Of a stretch of DNA of 64,000 nt, positions 54,427-64,000 are shown one piece after another; the first letter of the stretch is position 1, and every line of letters begins with the position of its first letter. Origin of the DNA: Purpureocillium takamizusanense (lineage: Eukaryota > Ascomycota > Sordariomycetes > Hypocreales > Ophiocordycipitaceae). Made by a program: the position numbers and the translations under genes. The notes beneath the pieces were generated by a model, which saw only the letters and a program-made list of their open reading frames with translations, was not told where the DNA came from and searched no databases. The DNA is taken from contig NC_063069.1 in the NCBI RefSeq assembly GCF_022605165.1, positions 4,340,001 through 4,404,000 on the forward strand. Direction: 5' to 3'.

Positions 54427-55269
54427 ATGAATCCATCTTCGTTTGACACGCCAGTGAGCGACAGCTCGTACAGCAGTCACAGCGATTTCTCTAGCTGTGA
54501 TGACCAACAGCCTGTTGTGACGTCCGGCCCCCAGTACTCCAACGTCATGCTGAATGCTTGGCCTCCGGGGCCAATCCAGACTGGACAAACGGTGATGCCC
54601 TCCGTTAAAGGGGACGGCCCAGAGTGGCACGAATATTACAGCAGCTTTGTCCCGAATCTTCGTGATGGGGGTATCGCGATTGCCGAACCTACGGATCATC
54701 CTCGGGAAGCGGGCATGCCCCCAGGGTCCACGTCTGGCGCGGTGGCACAGGGGCAGCCCGCGGTTCCCACCGTGGAGACTCGAAGGGTGCAAGTAACAGA
54801 GCGCCACATGGCTGATCTGGAGGCAAAGGCCGATGAAGACCATTTTAAGTCCTTCACGGATGAGCTTGAGAAAAGTGTCAGGGTGGCTCTTGCCCTCAAC
54901 CCTCAGACTGGAATCCACGATGATGCAGAACGGAAGCTCCTCACAGCCTACTTGGCTAATCCGGACAGCGTCAATGAGGCTTCATTCCGTGTTGCTTGCT
55001 GTAGTGCAGGTTTAGGTGGCGGCGACCTCGAAACTTTTAACCACTTGATCACATTCACGCATCAAATCTCTGCCTCACTCAAACACATTGCGCTTTACAT
55101 ACAGACGTGCTTGCAAGGCGATGCCGATCCGAATATTCCGAGTTCGGGCGACCTGCGGAAGATGCTCCTATTCATTCGACTCATTCTTCCTTCAATCAAC
55201 GAGCTAAGACTCCGCACAGCTCCAGTCGAAGGATGGAACCCTACCTCAGGCTTTTTCTATGGTCAGTAG
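54427..55269 (+). CDS. Unknown 280-aa protein
   Basis: From ATG at 54427. Not recognised. The first 110 residues are Ser/Pro/Gly-rich and probably disordered (SDSSYSSHSDFSSCDDQQP). Residues about 125-280 look like an all-helical domain (MADLEAKADEDHFKSFTDEL; LNPQTGIHDDAERKLLTAYL; LKHIALYIQTCLQ; LRKMLLFIRLILPSINELRL). No transmembrane segment or catalytic motif. It belongs to the 49-61 kb block and shares a promoter region with the 1018-aa protein, so the two may be co-expressed. Confidence 0.55.
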   Translation: MNPSSFDTPVSDSSYSSHSDFSSCDDQQPVVTSGPQYSNVMLNAWPPGPIQTGQTVMPSVKGDGPEWHEYYSSFVPNLRDGGIAIAEPTDHPREAGMPPGSTSGAVAQGQPAVPTVETRRVQVTERHMADLEAKADEDHFKSFTDELEKSVRVALALNPQTGIHDDAERKLLTAYLANPDSVNEASFRVACCSAGLGGGDLETFNHLITFTHQISASLKHIALYIQTCLQGDADPNIPSSGDLRKMLLFIRLILPSINELRLRTAPVEGWNPTSGFFYGQ

Positions 55270-55494
55270 AGTGCACGCAAGGAACCTTGAGCTGGCTCAA
55301 GGCAAACGAGTGGTTCGGCACGACATTTGTGGAGACTGGCGGCCCCGTCTTCGCTGTCACGAACGCGGGATGGCTTCATGTAGTACGATATGCAGTAACT
55401 GTGCGTTTTATTGCTTGCCCTGAATGAGTGAAACAGCGAATCATGACATCGGTATGCATGGAGCCAGCCCACGCACTTATAAATCCCCGCAATT

Positions 55495-57683
55495 TCACTG
55501 TAGGCCATGTAACTCGAAGTCCTCCGTATAAGCCGTTCGCTGCACATTTCGTGTCATGACCCGCCCCCCGCCTGGTAGAACATCAGCCTTCCAACTGGTC
55601 TCTCTAGGAGCGCTGTGGAGGTACGCCATATGGCCAGGTGGCGAATGCCAAATCTCAGCTTCCCGCCACGTGTTGTCTCCGGGAATATCCGCGAATTGCG
55701 GCGACATATACGCATTGAGCACGACGTTGCGTCGATGATGTCTATCATAGGCCGCCACGCGACCGTGGTCGCTTAGGCTACGCGTTCCCAAGCTTCGCAA
55801 GGGCGGCGGTTCTTGCTTTTCTATGCCCTGATCAGTGGGCACGGCGTATCGGGGCTGATACTCGAGTTCTATGAATGTCGTGGGCCGTGGATGTTGCAAG
55901 AGAACGCCGTTAACGGCGTCTCGGAACGCGGCGGTGCCGCAAGCTGGGCCGGTCAGCGGGGCCAGGCGGAGGCGGGGCAAATACGGCCGCGTACCTGCTG
56001 CGGCGCAGTCGCCTGGTGATGTTTCAAGATAATGGCCCATGTAGCGACGAAGCGTTTCATCTAGCGTCCTGCAGGAGGACCGAACAGTCCAGTGCTTTCT
56101 GAACAACTCCGGTATCCTGTCAGTCATTGCCTGCTTAGAGCCGGGTTCGTCGTCGGGTGCAATTATGAGGAAGTGAACCAGTGACTCCATTCATGTTGTC
56201 AGTGCGACGTGACACAATCGACAGAATTGCTCGATGCACCTACTTTGTGGGGATCAAGGGCAGCCAGCTCCCCCAACCTGTCCCTGGCCAAGTTAAACTC
56301 GCGAGATTCTCTCATGATCCAAATGAGGTTGATCTTTCTTGTGCGATCACGATGCAGGCTTGCGAACAGCTCGTGCTCCTGCCTGTGGTCCAGCGGGTCG
56401 CGCCCATTCGTGCCATCTTTGATCGATTGATCATAGCAGCGTCGCTCGGCCAACTGCACCGCGAGAGGCAGTACGGCCAGTATCCCGATACCATCAGCTA
56501 CTAGAACTACCGTGTCGAACTTGTGTAGCTGAGGATCCCGACCGTAGGGGCCATCTATGGCGACCGCGACGTCCCGCCTCGATAAGGCTGACGACAGGCG
56601 CCCGCGGTCCTGCACGAGGAATCTAAGCTTTTTCATCTGCTTGGAGTTTCGTTGCCAAGTCTCAGTGTCACCGCTGCCTTCCCATCCATATGCCATCATG
56701 GGTTCGCCCCGATATCGCCTCCAACCTGACTGTTCGAAGAACAGGTAGAAGTATGCCCCGGGATGTACGGGAATTGCCTGGTGCAGGCTAACGTCTATAA
56801 GAGCTGCTCCGGGATTTCGCCAACACGTAGAATCTGCAGTATCTTGGATAGTGGTGACAGTGGCACGAACTCTTCGCAACCGTACGAAACGGTAAATTGA
56901 GGTGAAAAGCCAGATTGCTGCGGCAACAGTAAGGGGGATCCTAGCCTCCAGCGATCTTCCTGCTGGGCGAGCTAACCAGACGTGAGGGAGCAACAGAACA
57001 AGTGCGGAAATCGCTAGCAAAATGTGAACGAAGGAGAATAGGACCCCGTGGAGACGTCGAAGCCACAAAGTGGACGTTACGGCAAGTAGGAAAAGCAGTA
57101 TCATCACCTGGCGTCGTTATTAGTGCATCGAGGGCCTCTGCCATAGAAGAGAGGGTAATACAATGAGGCCGCAGATTGCCTGTGCCGTCCATCCCAGGTC
57201 GGCGCTGAGGTGAAGGGCGGCATGCACCGTCATCTCTACGGTCGCCAGCCGAGCCAGCCAATGGTGCGCGAAGTAGTAATGCTGGAGAGGGATATTGAAC
57301 GAGTCAAGGAATAGACATGTTCTACCGCCAAATACGACAGGCACCAGGTTGATGCTGGCTGCCACGGCGGCACGTCTTTGTACCTCTTCCGAGCTGGCTC
57401 GAACGATGCGAAATCTACCGCTCCATGCCGGCCGAGCAAAGAGCAGCCCGTTGGCCAGGACATAGCTGAACAAGACTGCGTAGTGACAGATTGTGATCCG
57501 CTGATGGTCCCACACGTACAAGGTGCGAAAGGGGACCCTTCTGACATTGCGCGCCCCTCGATAGATATGGCTCCGTTCAAAGAAGCGAAGAAGCGGCCTC
57601 AGCAGCCGCTCCGGCCACCTGTAGATCAGCAACACGGCGAAAGCGCATGCCCAAGTGATTACATACGCTTCTGTCGCGTCCAT
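55495..57683 (-). CDS. Ferric reductase-like transmembrane flavocytochrome (FRE/NOX family)
   Basis: Model complement(join(55495..56184, 56244..57107, 57162..57683)), 691 aa. Intron 1 is 54 nt (GTATTA...CTAATAAC...CCAG) and intron 2 is 59 nt (GTAGGT...CTGACA...GGAG); both are phase 0. The N-terminal half is hydrophobic with the ferric-reductase transmembrane bundle; candidate haem histidines are in YYFAHHWLARLATVEMTVHA and RRLHGVLFSFVHILLA. FAD binding is suggested by VHPGAYFYLFF, NADPH binding by VAIDGPYG and VVLVADGIGILAVLPLA. Electrons would pass from NADPH through FAD and haem to extracellular ferric iron. Oddities: the usual GGIG reads DGIG, and the C-terminal Cys-Gly-Pro motif is not intact (PGGG before TRNVQRTAYTEDFELH). 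Reduced activity is therefore possible. Ferric reductases are a recurrent Starship cargo class. Confidence 0.8.
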
Positions 57684-58152
57684 GATGATCTTTCACGGTT
57701 GCTCCATGGCACTGGAGCAGGAGAGCTTGGTGATGCGGAGGTAGGCCCGACAGCCACTCTTGATAGACACACGCCATTGTACAGGTAGGACATGTTCAAT
57801 TATCCGCGTTGAGAGTGCGGTTTGCCGTAATCAAGTCTTCGTATGCCGTTCTCCCGTGGCGCTTCATTGCCGCGACGACGGCGCTTGCTAAACATAGCAG
57901 GCGACATTCGCCCAATAAGGTGGGCGCTGTTCGCCTTGTTGGGAAGAATCAGGTCCTTCATCAGAGCCCTAAGCGCGAGGCACTAATAATAGCGACCATA
58001 TTTTGGCATCAAGCTTTCATCTTTGAAGATATAAAGATGTTGTTCCCGCGCTTGGAACAAGGTCCCTCACCAACACCACGAAACACCCGAAACACCACGA
58101 AACACTCGAATCGTAATCACTGTTCTGTTCCTCGAAATTCCTTTACGCAAAA
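57684..58152. promoter_or_regulatory. Intergenic region between ferric reductase (-) and MADS-like gene (+)
   Basis: 469 bp between start codons on opposite strands. At 58065-58112 there is an imperfect cacgaaacacc repeat (three copies), which could be a regulatory or simple repeat. Confidence 0.35.
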
Positions 58153-58971
58153 ATGTCCAGACGCACTTTGGAGACACGAACCACCGGTCTCTTCAAGAAG
58201 GGGAACGCCTTGTTTAGGTTGCAGAACCCTAAAGTGGCCATCTTCGTCATCCCCGAGGAAGGCGTCGCTCAGGGATACGTGTCCCATGCAAGTCAGGATT
58301 GGCCGGAGATGGACCAGGCAATTCAAGCCCTGCAAGTTCCCTTCTTGCCGGTGCTTGGGCCCGATAACTTTGAGACGGTGGCAGATCGCCAGCGGGGATC
58401 ATCGGGGTCTTGGTCCACTGGTGGCCTGGCCACTCCCCCAAGCACGTCTGAGTCCAGCGACAGTGACCGCCTCATGGCAGAGATGCTCGCATCTGTACTG
58501 GATGGCTCGTCAGAGGAACCTGAACAACCCATTCCCGCACACGACTCGATGGCCATGCCGGGCTGCGATACGCGCTCTGGGGTGACGATGGACCATACCC
58601 AGCGCCGAGTTGGCCAGAGGCCAGTTCCGTCATTGCAGCATAGCTCTGAGCCAAATTTGCTCCAGTCAATGCAAATCACGCGAAGTCCAGGGCCGACAAA
58701 AGCTACTCACCGCCCCTCGGAGCCGCATGTAGCTTGTTCCTTACCAGGCACCTCTGAACCAGGTCCAGATCGAAGGGCCCTGGAGGCCAAGATGGTCGAG
58801 GAGGTGCCGGAGAGTCGGCAGACATGGCTATGTGGCCCACCAGATGGTAGCTCTAAGAGGAGGAAGGCTCCTGATGAGAATGAACATGGTTCAAGGAAGA
58901 AGAAGGATAATAAACGGCGTCGAATGGTCACCAGGTCTCAGGGGGGCGATGCGTACATTCGGCAGCACTGA
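58153..58971 (+). CDS. MADS-box-like (SRF-type) protein with disordered tail
   Basis: 272 aa from ATG at 58153. Residues 1-45 (RRTLETRTTGLFKKGNALFR and LQNPKVAIFVIPEEGVAQGY) follow the MADS-box pattern: a basic helix with R-x-x-GLFKK, then a hydrophobic strand where MADS proteins have kVALI(I/V)-x-x-x-G. Known MADS domains are about 55-60 residues, so this one lacks a few N-terminal residues. The rest is Ser/Pro/Glu-rich and disordered, ending in strongly basic clusters (SSKRRKAPDE; SRKKKDNKRRRM) likely to be nuclear localisation signals. It is probably a DNA-binding regulator of the 49-61 kb block. The MADS call is by pattern only. Confidence 0.5.
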   Translation: MSRRTLETRTTGLFKKGNALFRLQNPKVAIFVIPEEGVAQGYVSHASQDWPEMDQAIQALQVPFLPVLGPDNFETVADRQRGSSGSWSTGGLATPPSTSESSDSDRLMAEMLASVLDGSSEEPEQPIPAHDSMAMPGCDTRSGVTMDHTQRRVGQRPVPSLQHSSEPNLLQSMQITRSPGPTKATHRPSEPHVACSLPGTSEPGPDRRALEAKMVEEVPESRQTWLCGPPDGSSKRRKAPDENEHGSRKKKDNKRRRMVTRSQGGDAYIRQH

Positions 58972-59033
58972 TCGTCACGGTTGAGCTGAGGGGTGCAGGG
59001 CACCTCTATGGTACATTTCCTATGTTATTGAAT

Positions 59034-61516
59034 CTAGTCCCATTGTCTTAGAATGCTCTCCAATTCACTGCCAAGATCGTCCAGTTCGCTCTCGAGTCCA
59101 CTGAACTGCGTGCACGTTGCTGACGATACAAGTTGGCTGTCAAGGTCGAATTCAGTCACCACTGACTCCTCGTCCTGATCCACGAGTTGCTTCATAGATT
59201 TGCCGAACTGCCCCAGCTGGCCCTTTGAGCTCGCCGCGCCATCATCGATGTGACTGGATGAGTGTTCAAAATGTGAGTAAGCTGCCCCTGCGTCGCAGCT
59301 TGCGGGGCCTACGCGGGGGTCGCTGTCACCGTCTTTGCGGGAATCGTCGCGTGCCTCTGTAAGGAAGTCTGTCACAGTACGGGAAGAGTTCCCAACCTCT
59401 TCTTTCTCTCCAAGAGCGTATATGTTGTCTATGTGCACCTGAATTTGTGTATTTTCTGACGGTGATTCCACCCGCAGTCCCCATCTGAGAGGCTCGTCGA
59501 ATTTTGCTGCTCTAATCCAGGACTTTCGATCACACATGCGCATTGGAAGACGCCCACTTGGTAGGCTCCAATAGAGCTGAACTTGGTGGTCCAGAAGGGC
59601 GTGTACTACTGCGTTCAGGTGTTCTCCCGCAGGTAGCCGGCAGGCCACCTCAAGGTCCAGCATGATCGGTAGCTGGGTATTGGTGGGGCGAGCTCTTTGC
59701 AGGCGGAGGAAGAACAAGGCAGCAAACATCTTTCCTGCAGAGGTCTTGATCTCGCCGCTAGAAAACAATCTCGCCGCTCCTCGATGATGTTCGATCGTCA
59801 AAAAGCCGCGTCGACCCCAGATGGTGTGCGTTTCTGACTGGGCGATCCGTCTAGTAAAGCTCTCGCTTTCGCCATCGCTGTGCCATGCATGCCGGAGTCG
59901 GGAGAGAAGCTGACGGCGCTGCCCATCGTCTAAGCTGCTAATGCCGTAATTGCTATGCACTCTATTTCCCGCTAGGACCAAGAGACGGGCCCGGCTCTTC
60001 GGTAAGGCGGCTCTTCTCCTGAACCAGGTCGGCCGCTTCTGAAGCGTATCAGCGAGCTCAAGGCACTGCTGGAGAGATTTCTGATGTCCGAAATACTCGG
60101 CGAGAACGATAGCTGCTTCTAGGAGTCAACCTCAGGATCACCGTCTTCAGAAAGGCGGCATCGTACCGGGCTCCGAACTTGCAATGAGGTCAAAGTAATC
60201 CTCTAGATGCCCGAAAAGCAATTTCCTTATTTTTAAGAGAAATCTCACAGCTGAAATAGCAGACCCCGAGACCACAAGAGCCCGAGGGCCTGCAACATTC
60301 GGACTGACAGGAAGGGCGCTGTAATTGACAGCTTTGCAAAGCCGACATCGTTCCAGTTTAGGGCACTCGCGAAGTGCTCCTGCACAGTGATCGCAAAGCT
60401 CGTGCCCACAGGTCAACATGTGAACCGGGGTCCTAAGCAAGCATAGGCTACAGCCCGGCACTTTGTCTCGGAGGGTGCGCATAAGTGTGAGGTGTTGCTC
60501 GGCTATTGTGCTTTCTCGTGCCATATGCTGTTGAACGACCTTGACGAAATAGTGTCGCAGTACTCCCATTATTGAATCGTAATCGTCGACGATAGTACGC
60601 AGAAGTCGACTGGCGAGGGCCTGTACCACCGTCCCAGGGTGGGACACTGTCCAGTCAGCACAGGCTGTAGCACTCGAGTCTGTCACTGACCATATGCGTT
60701 TCCTCTGTATGCGTTGAAAGCCAGACATGATGCTGCTACTTTGATTCGCTCTTCTTGAGTTCCCTGTTTTTGTCGCAGAAGGGCCCCGAGGTACACTCTG
60801 GCGTGGTCAGTCACAGGGTTCTGCACGCCAAGGGCTTGGAGAATGTCGAAGGTATCGTCGCTTCCCTGGTCGAAATACTCCATGGCGTGGCACAGTAGCC
60901 GCCGGAACTGGCAGCCCGAAAGGCCATATCCTTCGTTGTAACGGATATTTGATGTTTGTTCAGCCGCCTGACTGACCTCGGGCCAACACTGAGAACCCGG
61001 CTGCGTGATGATGCGGATGTGGCGAACACGAGACGACCACATTTGGCGGACCTCGCTGAAGCTGCGGGATTCCTCTGGATGGGCCTCGCGAAGCGCACAC
61101 AGAAGTTCGGTAGTGAGATGATGCGAGAAGGCATCTTCGGAACATGTCTCTTTTCGGCAAAGGACTAATAGCGACGGCGGCGTGACTGAATCAACTATGG
61201 GCGAGAATCGTAGTATCCCGGCAGTGACACTGGCAGCGGCTTTGATGCCGCCGAGCCTGTCTGCAAACAGAACTACGGCAGCGCTCAGAGGAAAGAGTAC
61301 CCTCCCATACAGCTGATCTGTAGACGAGGGTCTCCAGTGTACTTGTTGCAACCTTCCACAAGCACGCTCGCCACAGTCGGCGACGACAGTGGACCAGCCT
61401 GCTTGCCTCAGTTGGAGACCACGACTTGCGAATAGTCGGCAGTCAGTGAGGTTGACGACGGCTAGGTGTTCCGCCGCACCACCCAGGTTCAGGACCAGTT
61501 GGTGTATTGAGCACAT
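59034..61516 (-). CDS. RING + patatin-like phospholipase-family protein lacking the catalytic core
   Basis: Model complement(join(59034..60118, 60167..60646, 60691..61516)), 796 aa. The introns are 44 nt (GTCAGT...TGCTGACTGG...ACAG) and 48 nt (GTACGA...TTGACTCCTAG), and the three exons join in frame to a single stop. Residues 1-270 match the N-terminal region of large fungal patatin-like proteins (LYGRVLFPLSAAVVLFADRL). A RING-like motif follows (CSLCLLRTPVHMLTCGHELC, then C-x2-C pairs). Next comes the first part of a patatin fold (LEDYFDLIASSEP), where the nucleophile elbow GxSxG should stand but is absent. The catalytic Asp region and most of the core are missing. The remainder matches the family's C-terminal part (KMFAALFFLRLQ; VACRLPAGEHLNAVVHALL). 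It is probably not a lipase: either a pseudoenzyme or a decaying gene. Patatin-like proteins are a Starship cargo class. Confidence 0.65.
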
Positions 61517-62360
61517 CCTGGTCTGCTCAGAGACTCAAATCAGCATCCCATGATCGCCTTTAGCGCGGTTCGAGCGACTGAGATCAGGCAAAGGCAGGCC
61601 AGAAGAGCAGGGCCTTGCCAGTGGGCAATCGTTTCGGGAGGTCTAGCATTGTCGCGTGGTAGGAGCGGTACTTGGGCGCTGCCACCGGCTTTTTCAGAAA
61701 GCTGATTCTCGGTTTCTTGGTACAAGACTGCCAGCAACTAGAGCATACGGAGAATGGCAGTTGGGCTGTCAAACCGTCTGACTTGCTGTTGTGGTTGCGT
61801 CACAGGATCCGGTCTCTAACATGTATCTTCAAAACGCGTGGAATTGTGGCAAGACAGCAGTTTTGCGGATCGGTTGGGCTCGGATGCGGGCAGTGTCGTG
61901 ATCTTGTGGGTTGCGTAGTTGATCACACCAGCTGTAGCTCATTAGTAGGATGGCTGTCATACCTAGGGCACAGGACAGAATACATGAGATTGGCACTACG
62001 ATCCCGAAGGCAAACACAAATCAGCAGTCAAAAATGAAAGAGACGGAAGCAGAGAGAATAGGCATCATGGATTGATCCCTCGCTGGGTTCTTAGAAGCAA
62101 TTACCAGGCCGATGGAGCCGCAGGCCATTGCTTTCGGCGCCACCTCCGGGCCTCCACCCGGCGTTGTCAGAGGTCAGTTTCATGGGTTGGACTGTCCTGT
62201 ATGTGCGGCATGTCTTCGTCCTCCAGAGCACTGCGCTGCATGCAGCGTGAAGTCCAGTCGCATCCACAGGCAAGTACTATAGACCACAACTCGGAGGCCT
62301 ACGCGTGAGGATGAGCACCTGGTTTCCATGAGTACGACGTAGCTCCCAGGGACAGAAGGA
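61517..62360. other. Upstream region of the patatin-like gene
   Basis: May contain the promoter or an unrecognised first exon of the minus-strand gene: a frame at 61584-61772 (minus) has a Cys pair, but no splice model could be defended. Confidence 0.35.
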
Positions 62361-62520
62361 TGTGGGCATGCGCTCCTAGACCCTTCCGGCCCTTGCTGTT
62401 TGGTTGCTGCCTGACTGGTCCTCCCCCGCTACAGTCACATTCTGCAATCCACCCCTCTGAGGGCTCCCGAGGGCGAGCACACGCCCTCTGAGTTGTAGGG
62501 TCGAGTAGTGACCCCCCAGA
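62361..62520. mobile_element. MITE-like element, copy D (internally shortened)
   Basis: Left terminus tgtgggcatgcgctcctaga then cccttccgg. The right terminus in reverse complement is ctggggggtcactactcgac then cctacaactc. It matches the ends of copies B and C, but the element is only about 160 bp. Contains the inverted ctctgagggc/gccctctgag pair. Confidence 0.5.
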
Positions 62521-62792
62521 GTTCTTGAGGATGGAAAAGCACCACTTCACAGGGCAGTGTATCGTACAGGAGCCCCCCCAGAGGAGTACTGATCACTCTT
62601 GGGCTCTCCTCTGGATAATTCGGTTATTGCGTTACCCTGCTCCTGCGTTACTCAGGGCAGTCGATTAAGAACATGGTCGTAAGAGGAGCGTTGCCCGGAG
62701 AACGACCCTAGGTCAGGGATACTTTGTTCTAGTTGAAGTTGTAGGTACGGCCTACGCGAACACACAAAGTTGGTAGAGATATCTCTAGTTGC

Positions 62793-63170
62793 AGCGCCCA
62801 GGGACCTGGATCGCGAGGTTGGCACACGGAGACGATCTGAAGGCGGTACACCTAGTTCATCCATTTTGTCGATAACTCTATTAAGCTTAATGCGCTATTT
62901 ACAGAACACAGACAGCACAAGGGGCTACGGCGCCCTAGTATGCTACAGGTGGAACGTCCGTTTGCCGGGCATAAGCTGGCAAGCCTCAGCCTGATCACTC
63001 ACTCAAGCTGATGATCGCACCAAGCAGATGGAGATCGAGGTGGCGTAGATCTGCTTGCGGGCTGTGGACGATCGTGTGGGGGTGATGATGGGGAATGTCG
63101 TGCGTTTGATGCCACAGCTGGTTCGGATTGACTGGCCGGCAGTGCGACCTTCTAGAAGCACCACCGTATC
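62793..63170 (+). repeat. Degenerate direct repeat, left copy
   Basis: Shares three ordered blocks with the right copy: gcagcgcccagggacctgga, tttgccgggcataagctggc, and gaggtggcgtagatctgctt with the following gatcgtgtgggggtgatgat. Block spacing differs between the copies by indels. Confidence 0.55.
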
Positions 63171-63486
63171 TCGGCCGAGTGATTATTGTATATATCGGTC
63201 GCCCTAAGTTACAACACTGGTCGTGGCTAAAGTCTGACTTGAAGCACGACGGTACCTGTATTGCGTTGGGTTCGGATTTCGGGCGCTGAGATAGCTGCCA
63301 GGGGAGTTGTGCGCGAGATTGGAGCAGAGGGCTCGATACTGCTTGAGCCACAGCGGGCGAGGGGTGAGTTGCTGCCGCAGCCTCACGCTCGCACTCAAGT
63401 GCATCCGCGCACTCCTCTGCGCCCTGCGCAAACAGATTCCCGCGACCTCGCAGAAATGCGCTCCTGGTTAAGATGTTTCTTCGTGG

Positions 63487-63790
63487 GGCTGCAGCGCTCA
63501 GGGACCCGGATCGTGGGGTTAGCCTACCAACACAAGCGGCTCCACCGCTCCTCAAAGAGTTAGAACCTCAATTTGCCGGCTACAAGCTGGCCAACCACAG
63601 CCTGGCAACTCACTCAAATTGGAAAGTTATTCACCACCCCGTAGCCCGAGCGTCTCAGCCCTCTCCACCGAGGTGGCGTAGATCTCGTAGCGGGCCGTGG
63701 TCGATCGTGTAGGGGTGGTGATGGGGATCTCAAATTGAGGTTGTGCAGCAGCGTGTTCGGTGCCTCAACGCACGATTGACTGGCGCGGCA
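63487..63790 (+). repeat. Degenerate direct repeat, right copy
   Basis: Blocks gcagcgctcagggacccgga, tttgccggctacaagctggc, gaggtggcgtagatctcgta and gatcgtgtaggggtggtgat correspond to the left copy, at 610-695 bp offset. The pair could be LTRs of a small non-autonomous retroelement or a tandem duplication. Confidence 0.55.
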
Positions 63791-64000
63791 GTGTGGCCGT
63801 GTTGTATTGTGCAGTAAGGTGTGACCACTCTATGTAGACATGTTTGAGCCCAGCGCGAAGTTCATCCTATAGTGTTCCGAGTTTGGGAATTGGGTTGTCA
63901 ACCTGTCTTCGCAACCGGCAGAGGTCACAGCCTTCTCGTCGTATGCGAAACCATATTGCTCGCAGGCGGCGCTAATAAACCTACCATCGCAGGACCCGGT

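Larger units (their letters stand above)
62521..64000. other. Gene-free end of the window
   Basis: No gene is supported. Most of it is taken up by the degenerate direct repeat at 62793 and 63487. Confidence 0.45.

Noticed and set aside
1..64000. Starship captain (DUF3435 tyrosine recombinase), rRNA genes, complete nuclear tRNA genes, telomeric repeats
   Set aside because: I looked for their signatures and saw none; the Starship proposal therefore rests on cargo genes only.

Overview
The window is nuclear DNA of a filamentous ascomycete (Pezizomycotina, most like a Sordariomycete). The genes are split by short GT-AG introns of 44-105 nt with CTRAC/CTAAC-type branch points. The protein families are fungal: an Est1-type telomerase/NMD protein, APSES and bZIP regulators, DUF3723, a fungal kinase-like family, a Tad-clade LINE and a fungal Ty1/copia element. 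Housekeeping genes are almost absent, and genes lie among degraded mobile elements, so this is an accessory, transposon-rich compartment.

Layout. 0-11 kb: the 3' exon of an Est1-like gene, short unclassified genes, a small GTPase-like gene, a bZIP gene hidden by its intron, degenerate repeats, and a complete second Est1-like gene. 11-18 kb: a divergent pair, an uncharacterised fungal protein (-) and an FHA + Ser/Thr kinase + four APSES-like modules fusion (+). 18-24.6 kb: decayed DNA, two foldback-type repeats built from 12-bp units around gacgagctg, a mitochondrial-type tRNA-Trp remnant, and a J-domain/multi-zinc-finger gene. 24.6-27.1 kb: a kinase-like gene with a coiled-coil head. 27.1-31.8 kb: a broken Tad-like LINE. 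31.9-34 and about 41.7-42 kb: scattered remains of a PKS-NRPS-type megasynthase. 34.5-37.1 kb: a DUF3723 gene, followed by a WD40 scrap like those of NACHT-WD40 NLRs. 42.06-47.34 kb: a decayed copia element with LTRs and a 5-bp target duplication. 49.4-61.5 kb: the best-preserved block, with two coiled-coil genes, a 1018-aa disordered/repeat protein, a 280-aa unknown, a ferric reductase, a MADS-like protein and a RING/patatin-like protein. 61.5-64 kb: no gene seen, but a MITE and a degenerate direct repeat. A MITE family with matching terminal inverted repeats occurs four times between 38 and 62.5 kb.

Interpretation. DUF3723, ferric reductase, patatin-like phospholipase and NLR genes are the accessory cargo classes reported for Starship giant transposons of Pezizomycotina. 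All four classes are represented here (the NLR only as a fragment, the patatin without its catalytic motif). No tyrosine-recombinase (DUF3435) captain is seen, so the window could be a Starship interior, a decayed Starship, or an accessory region that recruited such genes. The most unusual single gene is the kinase-FHA-APSES fusion, which could join phosphopeptide reading, phosphorylation and DNA binding in one chain. All exon joins were worked out by eye from splice signals and reading frame; nothing was checked against databases.
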